In this document: positions 11,490 through 23,079 of the stretch, in pieces | Layout of the letters: every line of letters begins with the position of its first letter | Numbering within the stretch: the first letter of the stretch is position 1 | From: Hirundichthys speculiger | Lineage: Eukaryota; Chordata; Actinopteri; Beloniformes; Exocoetidae | Direction of reading: 5' to 3' | Assembly: GCA_018398805.1 (NCBI GenBank) | Contig: JAGFBZ010000555.1 | Coordinates: forward strand, 434,001 to 498,000 | DNA: 64,000 nt | Program-made: the position numbers and the translations under genes | The notes under the pieces: model-generated | What the model was told of the DNA's origin: nothing | What the model saw: only the letters and a program-made list of their open reading frames with translations | The model's database searches: none

Positions 11490-12715
11490 GACGAACTAAC
11501 TCACAAACAGGAAACATTAAAACCTTAAAAAGTTAGTCACATGACAGTTCTGGATGTTGCGTAACAAGCCATTATGCGGCTTCTTCACTGCAGAGGTCAC
11601 CAGGATAGTTGCCATGCCAGCTGACGCCTCCGATTACTTCAGCATCACATGAGGACGCGATATCAGGGCATGGAAGGTGTTTCTAAAAGTCACGGGAGAT
11701 TTTCCTGGAGTCCTGACCTTTTCACGGTCACTCGCGTTTGGGGAACATTTTTGAACAATACCCGTCGGTGACTCTGCATGTTCAAAAGACACAGGCCCAA
11801 AAATAGTTCATCAGATGGCCAACCTTTTGGACTTTAAATGTCTTCTGATGTTATGACTGGAGGAAAAGGGCAAGAAGGTTTTTATGGTGGGGGGGGTTGC
11901 ATCTTGAAGGTAGACTTCAGTGAACGTGGCATCATTGTAGAGATGCCAGAATGTTCCTCCAGTCTTTTCTTCCACGTTAGCGTTTGGTCAGTGAATAATA
12001 GGACACCATTGTTTTTCCTAACAAGAGTCAATGGAGGAAACGGCGTGAGCTATGGAGCTATATTTACACGCCGTTTCATATTCGCACGTTTGAGCAGGGC
12101 CACTGCCAGTATTGTGACTTGGAATACAAATGCGCTGCAATGCAAAGGAAACGGCGGTGACGTTACAAAGAAAATCAAATACTCATAAAAACTTAAAAAA
12201 AAAAAACACTATTTATTCATACGACTTCCTGTTTTGGGAGTTTGTAAAATGAAAACATGACTGCATGAAGCAAGAGGCCTTGGTGCATTCCTGAACCGTG
12301 CGTGGAGCTTTACATGGAGTGGAGTTTTCTCGTAATGGATTATATCAAAAATAATTGTCAAGGGCATGTCATCAAAAAACTGTTGCTTCCAAAACCTGAG
12401 TCTGGAGTGTTCGGTTTCTGAGGAGAAAGGAAAGAGGAGGAGGAGGAGGAGGGAGGGGACAGGTTCTTGACTGGAGGCAGGGATTTTCCCACCAGGACCT
12501 ACTTTCAGATCTCACTCTGGTGGACTTTCTCACACACACGCACACACACACATCTGTGACAGTAACGTTTCACCACAATCCCACAGAGAGAAAACCATCC
12601 ATCAATCTCCACAGTGGCAACAACTTAACAAGAAACAGTTACAGAAATAACACGGAGGTACCTGTACCTACAGCTCAGTCAGACGCACGTGTGCATGTGT
12701 GAGTGTGTGAAAAGA
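11490..12715. other. intergenic DNA, no recognised gene
   Basis: Nothing gene-like is recognised. The ORF at 11838-12188 (116 codons) has no recognisable domain. A (GGA)n-rich stretch at 12429-12460 and a (CA)n run at 12531-12552 are simple repeats. Confidence 0.4.
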
Positions 12716-12721
12716 AACCTG

Positions 12722-12900
12722 GGAAAATATAAAAAGAGCTGGACAAACCCACTGTGCTGTTACCCGCAGGTTTCTGAAGAGCAAATATGAAGCCCATTTT
12801 TTTGGATCACTGTCGCTCTGTGAGCTAAATCCATCGTTGTTGAGGTGTGACGTCAGGCCGTTGGTGCCTGAGGCAGGGGTCAAAGGTTACTGTGGCTGGT
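12722..12900 (+). repeat. family A repeat, 5' fragment (copy 1)
   Basis: It begins tataaaaagagctggacaaa and keeps aggtttctgaagagcaaat and gaagcccattttttt. The same opening sequence recurs at 26865, 31036, 40037 and, inverted, near 38278. Only the first ~180 bases of the family are present. Confidence 0.65.
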
Positions 12901-13670
12901 TTTTGCTGATACCGGGGGACAGAAGACCGTGACAGGTAGACGACGCGTCCTAAAAGTAAGCAAATATTCCATAAAATTAAATTAAAACTAGTATTTTAAC
13001 CCTTTAGGTGCCGCAGTTTTTTCAAGAAAATATACAATTTTGATATCAAGATTTCAAAAGGCTATAACTTGAAAGCAGTTTGAGATAAAGATATACTCTC
13101 AATGAGAAAATTGTTCAGTATGACTCAAAGTCTGTGATGGGAGTGAAATTATTCATCTAATTGCATATTATGACATCACAAGGGGGCGGCCATATTGGAA
13201 AATGTTCAATTTTGACATCAAGGTTTCAAAAGGCTATAACTTTAAAGTGGATTGAGATAAAGGCACACTGTAAATGAGAAATATCTTCAGTATAAACCAA
13301 AATTTGGAATGGAAGTAGATTTGTCATCTAATTTGATTATTGTGACATCACCTGCCCAAACCTACCCAGAAGTCCTCAATTTCAGATTTTTCCTCAAGCC
13401 CCATGCACAATGAAAGCTTTCATTTAGGAGACAATCACACTATAAAGTCATGAAATCTGGAGTTTGGTTTCAATATTTCCCTTTCAAAGAACTGGTGGCC
13501 TTTTCTATTAATTTGATTGGTGATGAAGCTCCAGAATTCATCATTTGGAAAAGGGATAAAATCAATGGGCTCAGAATTTGTCAGGTCGTCTCCACAATAA
13601 CCAACAGACTCATCAAAATTTAGGCTCCACTTTTGATACTCTTCCTCTTCTCTCAAGAACTCTCGCACCA

Positions 13671-13674
13671 CCAC

Positions 13675-13735
<61 letters not shown>

Positions 13736-13736
13736 G
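13671..13736. repeat. (CAT)n microsatellite
   Basis: About twenty tandem CAT triplets. They read as poly-His on one strand and poly-Met on the other, which explains the low-complexity ORFs there. The array lies inside the piggyBac-like element, within its old transposase reading frame. Confidence 0.95.
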
Positions 13737-13847
13737 TGATTTCTGGTGCGGCATTAGCGGTGTGTTTTTTTCCCGCGGCTTCTCCCGCGTTGCCAGGACA
13801 ATCGCGATTGTTTTCATCTTCCGCTACATTTGTCCATATTTGGGGTG

Positions 13848-14087
13848 TTATGAGCCCCCCGACACCTTCGACCTGCTTGGCGATCGCAGAATGTTTTCAC
13901 CGCGGCCACACTGAGGTGAAGCATCCGATATACGATGTGCTGATTGTGGACTATGGCGCGCGGACTCGCCGTCACTGCTGCCGTCAGTTTTTGCTTCACT
14001 GGACAACTGCATGTCATCCTCCTCTGAATCGGAGTTAGCCAGTACCTGACAAAGTACTTCGTGGACGGTAAACCGACGTCTTGACAT
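13848..14087 (-). pseudogene. N-terminal fragment of piggyBac-type transposase
   Basis: A 79-codon frame starts at the ATG at 14087 with MSRRRFTVHEVL, followed by an acidic NSDSEEDD stretch, the usual kind of disordered start in piggyBac transposases and domesticated PGBD proteins. It ends at a stop at 13848-13850. A second minus-strand frame at 13435-13734, out of register with this one, ends in a segment containing FWSFITNQINRKGHQFFE that could be the next part of the same protein. The DDD catalytic domain is missing. Confidence 0.55.
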
Positions 14088-14369
14088 CGTGAGTAAATGA
14101 AAAATCTGTTCTGCTCTCGCTACGTTCAGCATTTCTAACACTGCTGTGCCGCGCGTCTTTGTGCCGGAGGGTGTTTTTCAAACTCATTTTACGCTAAAAC
14201 TTTGAATAGCGCCACCTCCAAAAATGTTCTCAGATTACAGACACACATGTCCACCATCTCCTGGTGAAAAGTAGTAACAAGGTTCAGCTTCACATTTATA
14301 GATACAGCCTGTTTTATTCAGCAATGTTGCTTGTCGCAATATTGCGACTTTGGTGCTTAAAGGGTTAAC

Positions 14370-16960
14370 ATGAAAGAAAGTCTTTTGTGCAGCTTTAATT
14401 CACAGCCTATGTCAAGTTTGCTGAAAATGCTGAAAAAGTGATGACAGCCATCCATTTGAAACCATCGACTGTCAAATAATCCCCCCGCTCTGGCGTTGTC
14501 AAGGATGTGAAATCTACTTACGTGCCAAAACAGTTTTTTTTTTTATATACATATATATATATATTTTTGTTTCCGCTTAAAAGTTGGGAGGTTTAACATG
14601 AGAGTTGCTAGAGATCCATTCTCTTTTCGGGACATCCCCCAGTGGTCATTTAAGGGACCACGCGGGTTCCCGCTTCCATGCTGACAGTAACTGAGGCAGC
14701 CGGATGTAGCCCCCTGGCAAAAACACACACTTCATTTTCATGCACATACATGATTGTGTGGAAAGTGAGATAATCAGCAAACATGTAGACCCAATAAAAT
14801 AAAAAAGTCACACTTGGTGCTCAGACATACTGAAACCCCCTCAGATAGTGTATATTTTTCTCTCTTTCTCTACTGCACGCACACACACACACACACACAT
14901 GCACTCACTCACACTGACTGTTATGAGTCTGCCATCATTTTAACCACGAACGGAGCACAGAGAGCCCTCTATGTTTAACAATTGAGTGAGAAATGACAGA
15001 ACTCGCTCAAATATTTAAGAGCTTTTCAGAAGATCCGGTGAGGGTCACGGCGCCCTGAACTAATCTTCTATCAGACAATGATGGCATTTCATTTTGTGCA
15101 TTTTTTTTTTTCTGATGTTGGCTGAAAAGCTTCATTGCTTAATTTGATGCAGCGATCGCATACCAGCACCTCCACCCCTCGCTGGTCATCTTTTCCAGAT
15201 GAAAAACATGAATCTGCCCCGTTTGTGGACTCTGGGTTTCCGTGTGTTTTTGAAATGCAGAGATGCACCTTTGGCTGCTGTCACATGCATCACAGTCAAG
15301 AGGGGAGACATTTGACCCCCAATTAGTCGTGGAGATTGTCTCTCTCCAGCACGTGTCTCTGGGATAATGCAGGATCATGTCGACCGAATGGACTAATGAG
15401 AAGACATCGGTTGGCCCCTGCAACCTCAAGTGGGACCAGTCGCTCCGGCTCTCAGGTTTCCCAGTCCCAGGAGCAGGAATGTGGCCGAATCAAGCTATGA
15501 AATGAAATGAGGTGCATTCAGGTGCACAGACTGTAGCCAGTTTATTCATACTGAATAAAGACTTTTAAGGCTTTTTCTTTACAGTATTTTTGACTTCAGG
15601 GTTGGTGATCTAACAACAAATTGAATAAAACACTAAATGCTAAGCATCATGCAAGATTTGGAGGTGTACCAATAAATGAAGTTATCTCAATTTTTCAAAG
15701 CTGTCTCCAAATGAACTGGACCATACAACAGTGTTCCCATCGGGTGCATTTTCTTCATATTTTGCACCAGTGACCATGCAGGAAAAAGATGATTGCAGCA
15801 GCGTTACAGCAGCTCAAAGCTTTCGGGTTTCAGCCAAGATCTGTCAGCAGTAGCTAACGAATGAGTCTGAGGGTGACTGACAGAGAATTAATGGAATGCA
15901 CTGCATACACCGAAACAAAGACGCTAGCAGAGGGAGGTATAGGAAGCTGTAGACTGGAGGAGAAAAACCGAGATGTGCAAAGTGGAAAAACAGAATTAAA
16001 GCCTCCTCTGAAAACATGTGAATGAGGATAGGGGGACACAGAGATGCATGATCTACAGACCAAAAAGAGTCACAGGCCGAAAGGACAAACTTTATCTTTA
16101 AGAGAAAAACCAGGGTCAGTAATTTTCTGTGGCTTCGAGTGCTTTGGGACGAGAGCCAACATCTGGTTCATTTACAGGCTTGATAACTCACACAGCTGAG
16201 TGTTGGGTGGCATCCTCAACTCTTCAGTCCACAGGACTCTGGATTGGATGAAGTCATTGTTTTAACCCTACATTACTGTACCACCCTGTTTAAAGAAGTA
16301 GACAGAAGCTATGTCCCTATTGGGGACTGGATCCTTCAGAGAATGGGGACCATGAAAGGTGTATTATTTGAAGACCACGAGGGCCACACAGAGTGTTGGT
16401 GAACTGAGATGGTGCAGCCGTTAGAGAAGATCCTGTTTCACCATGCTGAGCCTTTTACTGGAACACTGGCAGTGGCACGAGCCCAAAACTCTCATATCCC
16501 TTGTGTTTTATTCTATAGTTTAATAAATGAAACAAAGGACTTTGATTTATTTACGCAGCTTTCTACAAAGAAAGACACCTTTGTATACCACATTCCAGAA
16601 AAGATTATTTTGCTTGCAACTGACCAGCCTACCTCACATACTGTATCCCATAATCCAATGGGCCACTGCAGCGGCAGCTGTCACCTGGCTGGCTCCCTTT
16701 TATGCTAGAGCGTAACTGCTTTTACGGTGGTATACTACGTACTAACAACAACCCCTGGACCAGCATGCAACACGGAGTGCGGCACGTACACAGTAAATAC
16801 TGCATACTGTGTTGTTTGTGCAGGACACAGTTTTCCGCTTTTGAAAACCGTTTATGTTGCACTGTCACACTATTAGCTTTCAAATGTAGCGTTCAATGGT
16901 CAATGCTCTTAATTTGAACTCAGCTACAGATTTAGTGGAGTGCAAATGAGACACCAAAAA
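14370..16960. other. intergenic DNA, no recognised gene
   Basis: No gene or RNA is recognised. Simple sequences include an AT run at 14545-14565 and (CA)n at 14877-14900. The stretch at 16727-16830 shares tatactac, gtactaa and gcatactg phrases with 19740-19830, so both may be fragments of one dispersed repeat. Confidence 0.4.
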
Positions 16961-16969
16961 TAATGTAAT

Positions 16970-17002
16970 AATTGTCTCAAGCACAATATGCTTGAGACAA
17001 TT
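16970..17002. repeat. perfect 14-bp inverted repeat with 5-base loop
   Basis: The arms aattgtctcaagca (16970-16983) and tgcttgagacaatt (16989-17002) are exact complements around caata. It would form a strong hairpin in single-stranded DNA or RNA. No neighbouring gene explains it. Confidence 0.9.
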
Positions 17003-17004
17003 GT

Positions 17005-17425
17005 GCAAATTCATTTCATTTAATTGATTCATTCCAGACCTGTCAAAACAATCTTTTAAAGGATAGACAATTTTAACACTATCATGAATCTATGTGTCTG
17101 AAAATAAATAGAATATATTTATAAAATATATAATAATGCATCTAAATCTAAATATTAAATGGACATATTCCCCCCCAAAAAATAAAAAATAAACAAAATT
17201 TATACCCAATGTATACACACCGATCTATATACATACATATACATATCAATATGCAAAACACATATCTGGTTTAACATGTCTGAAAAGGAGTAGGAAGAAG
17301 TAAAACTTATTTAATCCTTCTCCAATGTTCCATGATTACCCTTAAAATTGATCTGGTTTTTAAAGCCTTTTCCTAAATTTTAGTTGTAATTTCATATCCA
17401 GATAGACATAGACATTTAACTACAT
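17005..17425. repeat. dispersed AT-rich retroelement-like fragment
   Basis: It shares the phrase aaaaggagtaggaagaagt with 34909-34928, and both copies sit beside A-rich, gattgattc or gaattgaatt type sequence and a cctt/ctactcc-rich flank. The shared layout indicates two copies of one dispersed element; class not determined. Confidence 0.5.
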
Positions 17426-17455
17426 ACATACATACTGATACAAACACATTCACAC

Positions 17456-17508
17456 TACAGTACATACTATAGTATATACTATAGTATATACTACAGTACA
17501 TACTACAG
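17456..17508. repeat. short tandem repeat, ~12-13-bp unit
   Basis: Variants of tacatactatagta repeat about four times with t/c changes. The unit is itself nearly palindromic (actatagt). Confidence 0.75.
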
Positions 17509-18347
17509 TACACAATTCACAGATTTTGTAGTCAAAACTGAGACACGATTAGCATTTGTCAGGACTGTAAAGATCAAAGACTTTCAGTAATTTAAAAGCA
17601 AATATTTAAAAATGTTTCAATATCCCTTGGCTGGTTTATGGGCTAAAAACCAATGAAAATAAAGTCCAATTTTATCAAAGTAATCAAGAAACTTTCATCT
17701 TTTTCCAATATTTGTCCATCTGTTTGTAGTAGTCAGATCAACACAGGGACAAACATACAATTCACGCTGTGTGATCATTCTCTTTCTCTAAATGTGTTTT
17801 ATTTCTGTCAGATGGCCTTTCTGCCGATGATGACAATGTGAAGACACAAAGAGATCAAGTGAGGATGGACCACACCTCACTGCAGAGCACAAGCAACTCC
17901 ATGAGGAATGCCTGGTTTTGTTCAGCTCCAAGACGCCGTACACAGCAGCATTCCTCTTCCAGCCTCCCCCCCCCCGACTTCACAGGAAACTTTAATGAAA
18001 ACCGTAGGCCTACTGCACCGAAAACAATGTCAGCAATATAGGAAAAATCTCTCAGGGTAACTGACGCAAGCTGTTTTTTCAAGATAGCAACAGTTTAACT
18101 TCTGTGCTAGCATTAGTCACATCGTTTAAAGGACCTTACATCAGCTATTTTTGTAGCTGAGGAGTGTTTGCATACTGTCGCAGAGATTTTTTTTTTTTTT
18201 TTGACAAACATATTGATATTATTTTCATATTGGTGAGTTTCTACTAGCGGAGATTGGATTGGCACATGTCTCCGTGACCAGGAACCGCCCCACAACAAGA
18301 GTTTTAATGAACCTCTGTGGGAGACAAGTCCCTGCCTTGGGTTAGTT

Positions 18348-18960
18348 CAGGGGTCTCCAACCCAACATACCTGGGGGCTGCTGGAGGAAGAGTCTGGGTG
18401 GGGCTGGGCTGCAAAAAGGGGGTTCAAGTATCCCCCCCCCCCAAAAAAAAGTATAATCGATCCAAGTCTTCTCAATCTTTACTAATAACAATTCAGAACA
18501 TGCAGAACGTGAACGGTTCTTCAGAACATTGACTTCCTCCTACTCCTCGCTCCCAGAGACTTGGCAGCGCTTCTTCTTCAATTCTCTCATCTTCCTCATC
18601 GAAGGAGAAGGGGTCAGCAAAAATGTGAAAAGTGACTCTGTGTGTCTTGAAGTCTGCAAATCCTGTGATCGAATTCTTCCTGTAGCTTTACAGCGGTATC
18701 GGCATGAAAGGTGTGCCCAAATCTATGACTGCCTGGTGGCAAATGGCAGAAGTTTGTCCGGGAAAGCTGAGCTTTCCATAACACGAGTTTTATGGAGGAT
18801 GCTCTGACACTGTCATATGCAGCACTGACAAGCTGGTCCTGGCGTTGTAATGGACTTAGCTTTTTAACAAGAAAAGCTAAATCTATTTGAAAAAAACTGC
18901 TGGTTGGGAGGCTTTTGTTCATTGGATCCATACCAAGTGTAGTTTGCTTAATCACTGGAT
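18348..18960 (-). pseudogene. hAT transposase/element remnant
   Basis: The left end has caggggtctccaaccc, a typical hAT terminus (complement orientation). On the minus strand a degraded frame (about 18960-18540) contains DTAVKLQEEFDHRI then LQDTQSHFSHFC, resembling the linker before the catalytic block in hAT-derived (ZBED/GTF2IRD2-like) transposases. Stops and frame changes follow directly. I could not find the other end or an 8-bp duplication. Confidence 0.5.
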
Positions 18961-18964
18961 CCTA

Positions 18965-21350
18965 ACAGGTCCGACACTGTAAGAGAGACATGACAGCTGC
19001 AAAGACCAGAGGAGAAGGTCCGTTACACTTTCAGCCTCAGACTCCTGCTAATCAAAACCTGTCCATTGTAGTGGGAGACTTTTACTCTTACGTGAGTACT
19101 TTCATTGTTGTAGTCCACCACAGCTGCCTACAAACTGAGGCATTTGGATACTTTTAGAATTTTTTTTTCAATACTGATGTTTTATAACAATTTTGATGAA
19201 GCTTTTTCACATTTTACTTCATTTTACTTATTACTTTATAAATGACGTATTCACAGCTTATGAAATAGGATATTGTTTGTCGTTTTATTGTAGATTTCTC
19301 TGTCTTAAAAGAGAGACCTGAAATGTTTGGTTGAGTGGCTGAAAAATAAATAGCCACTATTTCTAATTTTTGAAATTATCATCATGTTAAAAAAGGAAAT
19401 GACTTAATAAATACATTACACTTCCACATTTCTACATAGATGTGTGAAACATGTCAACAGGTACATTCACTTCATCCCATTATACTTCATCCCACTATGA
19501 ATTATGACCACTGTTTAAGAGTTACCGTTAAGATGAAGTATCCAATCAATTGCACAATCTACAGTATGTAAAAATAGATGGTGTACTATGTCTAGAAACA
19601 TTTCAAGAAGGCAACTGGTTAATCTAACTTGCATTCTTTGTTTGACAATGCCTTGGATCACCAGGGGGGTCACAATGGCACAGTGGTCAGCTTCTGCTTT
19701 CCAAAACTAAACTGGCCACAAACGCTGTAACAAAGTGGTTTTGTAGTAACATACTACATACTAATAATGCCTGCCGTGCCCGTGTGCAGTACATACTGGA
19801 TACTGTGCTGTAAACGCAGTAAGCACTACAGTGATCAGTGAAGCAGCAGGAGATAAAGCATAGCTTTATTAAACCTTATTAAAGTATACAGACATTGTGT
19901 AATAGCCTCAAAATGAAATTCTGAACCTGTGACTGAGGTCTCTATGGGACTTTTTAGATATTAGTGGACCAGCAGCCTGGAGAGAAAACAGAGCAAAGAA
20001 GAAGGTGAGAAAGTCAAACTTGTGAGGAAGCAAATGTCAGGGAGAGCAGAGGCCGAGATTCACCACATGACAGAAATAGAAAGGGAAACAGAAAGGAAGA
20101 AGGGGCTGGGATACAGGTGGACACGTAACGGTCGATCTAAAAATGAAGTCCCTGAGCTCTCGGCATTTTTTTTTTTTTTTCACAGAACACACTGAACCCC
20201 CTCCCAGCTATTCCTGTTTACAAGGTGACTTCCTGATGATGTTGTACGTGTGACGTGGCCCATCATCTGCTATTCCCTTCAGAAAACAGAACCGCTGTGT
20301 GTTTCTACTTGCTCTACTCATGTTGTGGGGACATACTGCTTTTCACAAAGTCTCATTGTGAGGACAGACGTCTTCTTCTGGGAAATTAAAAACAAATTTC
20401 TGCAGCGTAAAGCCTTATATTTAAGGCAGAATATCTGGTTTATCATAAGGTTGAAGAATACTTCAGTTTAAGTTCAGGGAAACTGTCGAGGTTGTCACCA
20501 GGACAACTCTGAAGCATTGTGTATAAGTTTAATTGTTCCTGTCCTATTTCCACACCACTAAAGTTTTCAGATTCAGGTTCACACATTTGACTTGCTTTGA
20601 AATGACTTCACTTTTCTACACTTCTAGGTCACAGCTGTCCATTGTGTGGGTTATACATGTTCACATCCTGACATGGGCGACATGACATTGTTCTGAAATG
20701 AAAAATTGAAATAGTTCACTTAGCTGTCATAAGACTGGTCATGACAAAGAACAAAGACACAGACACACAAGCGTCCGGCAAGACGAAACTATTTACTGGG
20801 ACAAAATGAGCAGAAAATTGAAGTGAAGTTTAGAAGTTGCAAAGCTGCAAATCAGCAAGAGCCAACATAGTGATTCATTCATTCATATATGAATGTCCTA
20901 ACGTTCACTTTAAACAAATCCATCCTAACTTAACATCAGTTATCATCATAGAGAGATGATGTCGTTCAGCTGCTTGATGTCCGCTTCACGAATGAGTCGT
21001 CTCTTCTCATTCAGCGCCACCTTATTATACAATCAGCAAACAGAAACGCAACAATCATCTTAGCTCCTCCAATCATTATCTCGTCCTTTTAGTTTGTTTT
21101 TGTTCCTTTATTTCTTTGTCTAGTCAACTTCTTCTTCTTTTCTTTGTTGGCCGTTGACAAACAGTGAAAGCGGTGCACCACCGCCACCAGGAGGTTAGGA
21201 GTGGTAGTTTACGTGCAACCGGCCCTGTCACCGTAAGTGGAGACACAACGGCTGAAGGGACTGAGGGGGAGGTCGGCCCTGTTAAAATTCCATCCGCCAA
21301 GTTTTACCCCAGAACCCCCGCTAGTGGAAACATACCTTTCCACCTTACAA
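18965..21350. other. intergenic DNA, no recognised gene
   Basis: No coding feature supported. 19740-19840 resembles 16727-16830 (see there). At 21140-21190 a segment with tttgttggccgttgacaaac resembles 57185-57215, probably two scraps of one dispersed repeat. Confidence 0.4.
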
Positions 21351-21351
21351 T

Positions 21352-21999
21352 GGAAGAAGGTCATGTGGTCTGATGAGTCCAGATTGACCCTGTTCCAGAG
21401 TGATGGGAGCATCAGGGTAAGAAGAGAGGCAGATGAAGTGATGCTCCCATCATGCCTAGTGGCTACTGTACCAGTCTGTGGGGGCAGTGTTCTGATCTGG
21501 GGTTGCTGCAGTTGGTCAGGTCCAGGTTCAGCAACAGTATGAGCTCAAAGAATGAGGTCAGCTGACTACCTGAATATACTGAATGACCAGGTTATTCCAT
21601 CAATGGATTTGTTCTTCCCTGATGGCACGGGCTTATTCCAAGATGACAATGTCAGGATTCCTCAGGCTCAAACTGTGAAAGACTGGTTCAGGGAGCAGAA
21701 GACATCATTTTCACACATGGATTGGCCACCAGAGTCCAGACCTGAACCCCTTTGAGAATCTTTGGGATGTGCTGGAGAAGGCTTTGCTCAGCGGTCAGAC
21801 TCTACCATCATCAATGCAGATCTTGGTGAAAAATTAATGCAACTCTGGATGAAAATAAATCTTGTGACATTGCAGAAGCTTATTGTAACAATGACACAGT
21901 GAATGTGTGCCATAATCAAAACTAAAGACGGTCCAACGAAATATTAGAGTGTATGACCTTTTTTTTGGTGGTGACTTTTATTTTGGCCAGGCAGTGTAT
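21352..21999 (+). pseudogene. Tc1-like transposase remnant with 3' terminal repeat
   Basis: The DDE core is visible in pieces. A frame at 21352-21420 reads WSDESRLTLFQSDGS (first catalytic Asp region). A later one at about 21640-21760 reads FQDDN (second Asp), with [10 protein letters not shown] in place of the usual WP..SPDLNP. A frame change separates the blocks and many codons are altered. The right end has ttattttggccaggcagtgt, like a Tc1 inverted repeat terminus. The left half is missing. Confidence 0.8.
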
Positions 22000-22352
22000 T
22001 TTACCTTATGAGGTACAAAGACAATCTTTCCGTTGGCTACGGAGATTAAACCTATGTTTTCTGTAAATATAATGGTTACAGGACATGTCGTACCCCAGCA
22101 TCTACACTCATATTTTTACATGACAACTGAAACTGGAACTGAAGACCTGCAAGTCTTTGACTTACGATCAGTTTGTGTGTGGCTGGGTGAAGGACCTGGG
22201 CCACATTTGGTCAGTCGGAGACGTCGTGATTGCAGGAAAGGTTTGTTATAATTCATTTCACGATCTGAGCGTTCTGATTGTTTCTAAATTCCCCCCCAAA
22301 ATGTTTCCTCAATACACTTAACCTGGACCTACATATTTCATTGAGTCTAGAG

Positions 22353-23068
22353 TAGAGGTCTTCACGGGTCCACTTTCATGGACCCGAACCCAAATGGACC
22401 CGTGAAAATTCGACCCGAAACATCATAAGTCTGGGGGTCCGAACCCGAATAGACCCGCAATATTTGGACCCGGAACTGACCCGACCCAAGTCTTTAGTTT
22501 CCAACCACGAACCGAGCCGAGTTATCGAATAGAACCAAGACAATACAGCCCATAGTTGCTCATGTTAAAAGTTGTCCAGCGTTAAATAAAACTTGATTTT
22601 CTTACCTAAAGTTGTCTTCTTCTACCGGTTCAGTTGCTGCATAGGCTACGTGATGTAAACAACAATAAATCCACATCGTTATTTTCTTTGTGGATACAGA
22701 TGCTATTGGTAGCAACTGCTAACACTAATAGCCTACACTGGTCAGGACGTGTCGTGAATATGTTCTCTCATCCAACGTTGTCATGTTGCCGATCCGTAGT
22801 GCTTTACAGCTGCAGGGCAAACCGCTAATAACACGCTACGGCAACACGATTGTTTCATGACAAATGTGCCACGTTAATGAATAATCATTTAACTCTCTCG
22901 AGTAAACGTGGACCCAGCCTGTCAGAGAGCACCGAACCGGACCCGAGACTAACTACGGATTCCGACCCGAACCCATGGAGTCACGTCTTTTGAATGAACC
23001 TGAGACCCGATTCGGGTCGGGTCGGAACCTCATGTTTTCGGGTTGTCGGGTTGCTCCGAAGACCTCTA
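22353..23068. mobile_element. non-autonomous hAT element with perfect 8-bp target duplication
   Basis: The 716-bp element has an 11-bp perfect inverted terminus TAGAGGTCTTC at both ends. It is flanked by gtctagag at 22345-22352 and 23069-23076. Both subterminal regions are packed with ggacccg/cgggtc motifs (for example 22377-22500 and 22910-23050), probable transposase-binding repeats. The interior has no transposase; the ORF at 22975-23214 runs across the right end and is not a gene. Confidence 0.9.
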
Positions 23069-23079
23069 GTCTAGAGTCA

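Larger units (their letters stand above)
13000..14364 (-). mobile_element. piggyBac-like element (degenerate, non-autonomous) with TTAA target sites
   Basis: The 1365-bp element is bounded by TTAA at 12996-12999 and 14365-14368. Its ends are inverted: CCCTTTAGGTGCC at the left and the complement of CCCTTTAAGCACC at the right. Inside, minus-strand ORFs resemble the N-terminal part of a piggyBac transposase. No catalytic core was found between the ends. A perfect 16-bp palindrome gtcgcaatattgcgac (14333-14348) sits next to the right end, and two diverged copies of a ~172-bp unit (13033-13204, 13205-13370) sit near the left end. The element is probably mobilised in trans or dead. Confidence 0.8.

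Noticed and set aside
13633..13914. ORF with a long poly-His tract
   Set aside because: Translation of a (CAT)n microsatellite inside a transposon; the opposite strand gives poly-Met. Not a metal-binding protein.
18614..18955. 113-codon minus-strand ORF as a host gene
   Set aside because: The C-terminal part resembles hAT transposase linkers and a hAT terminus lies nearby; treated as transposon relic.
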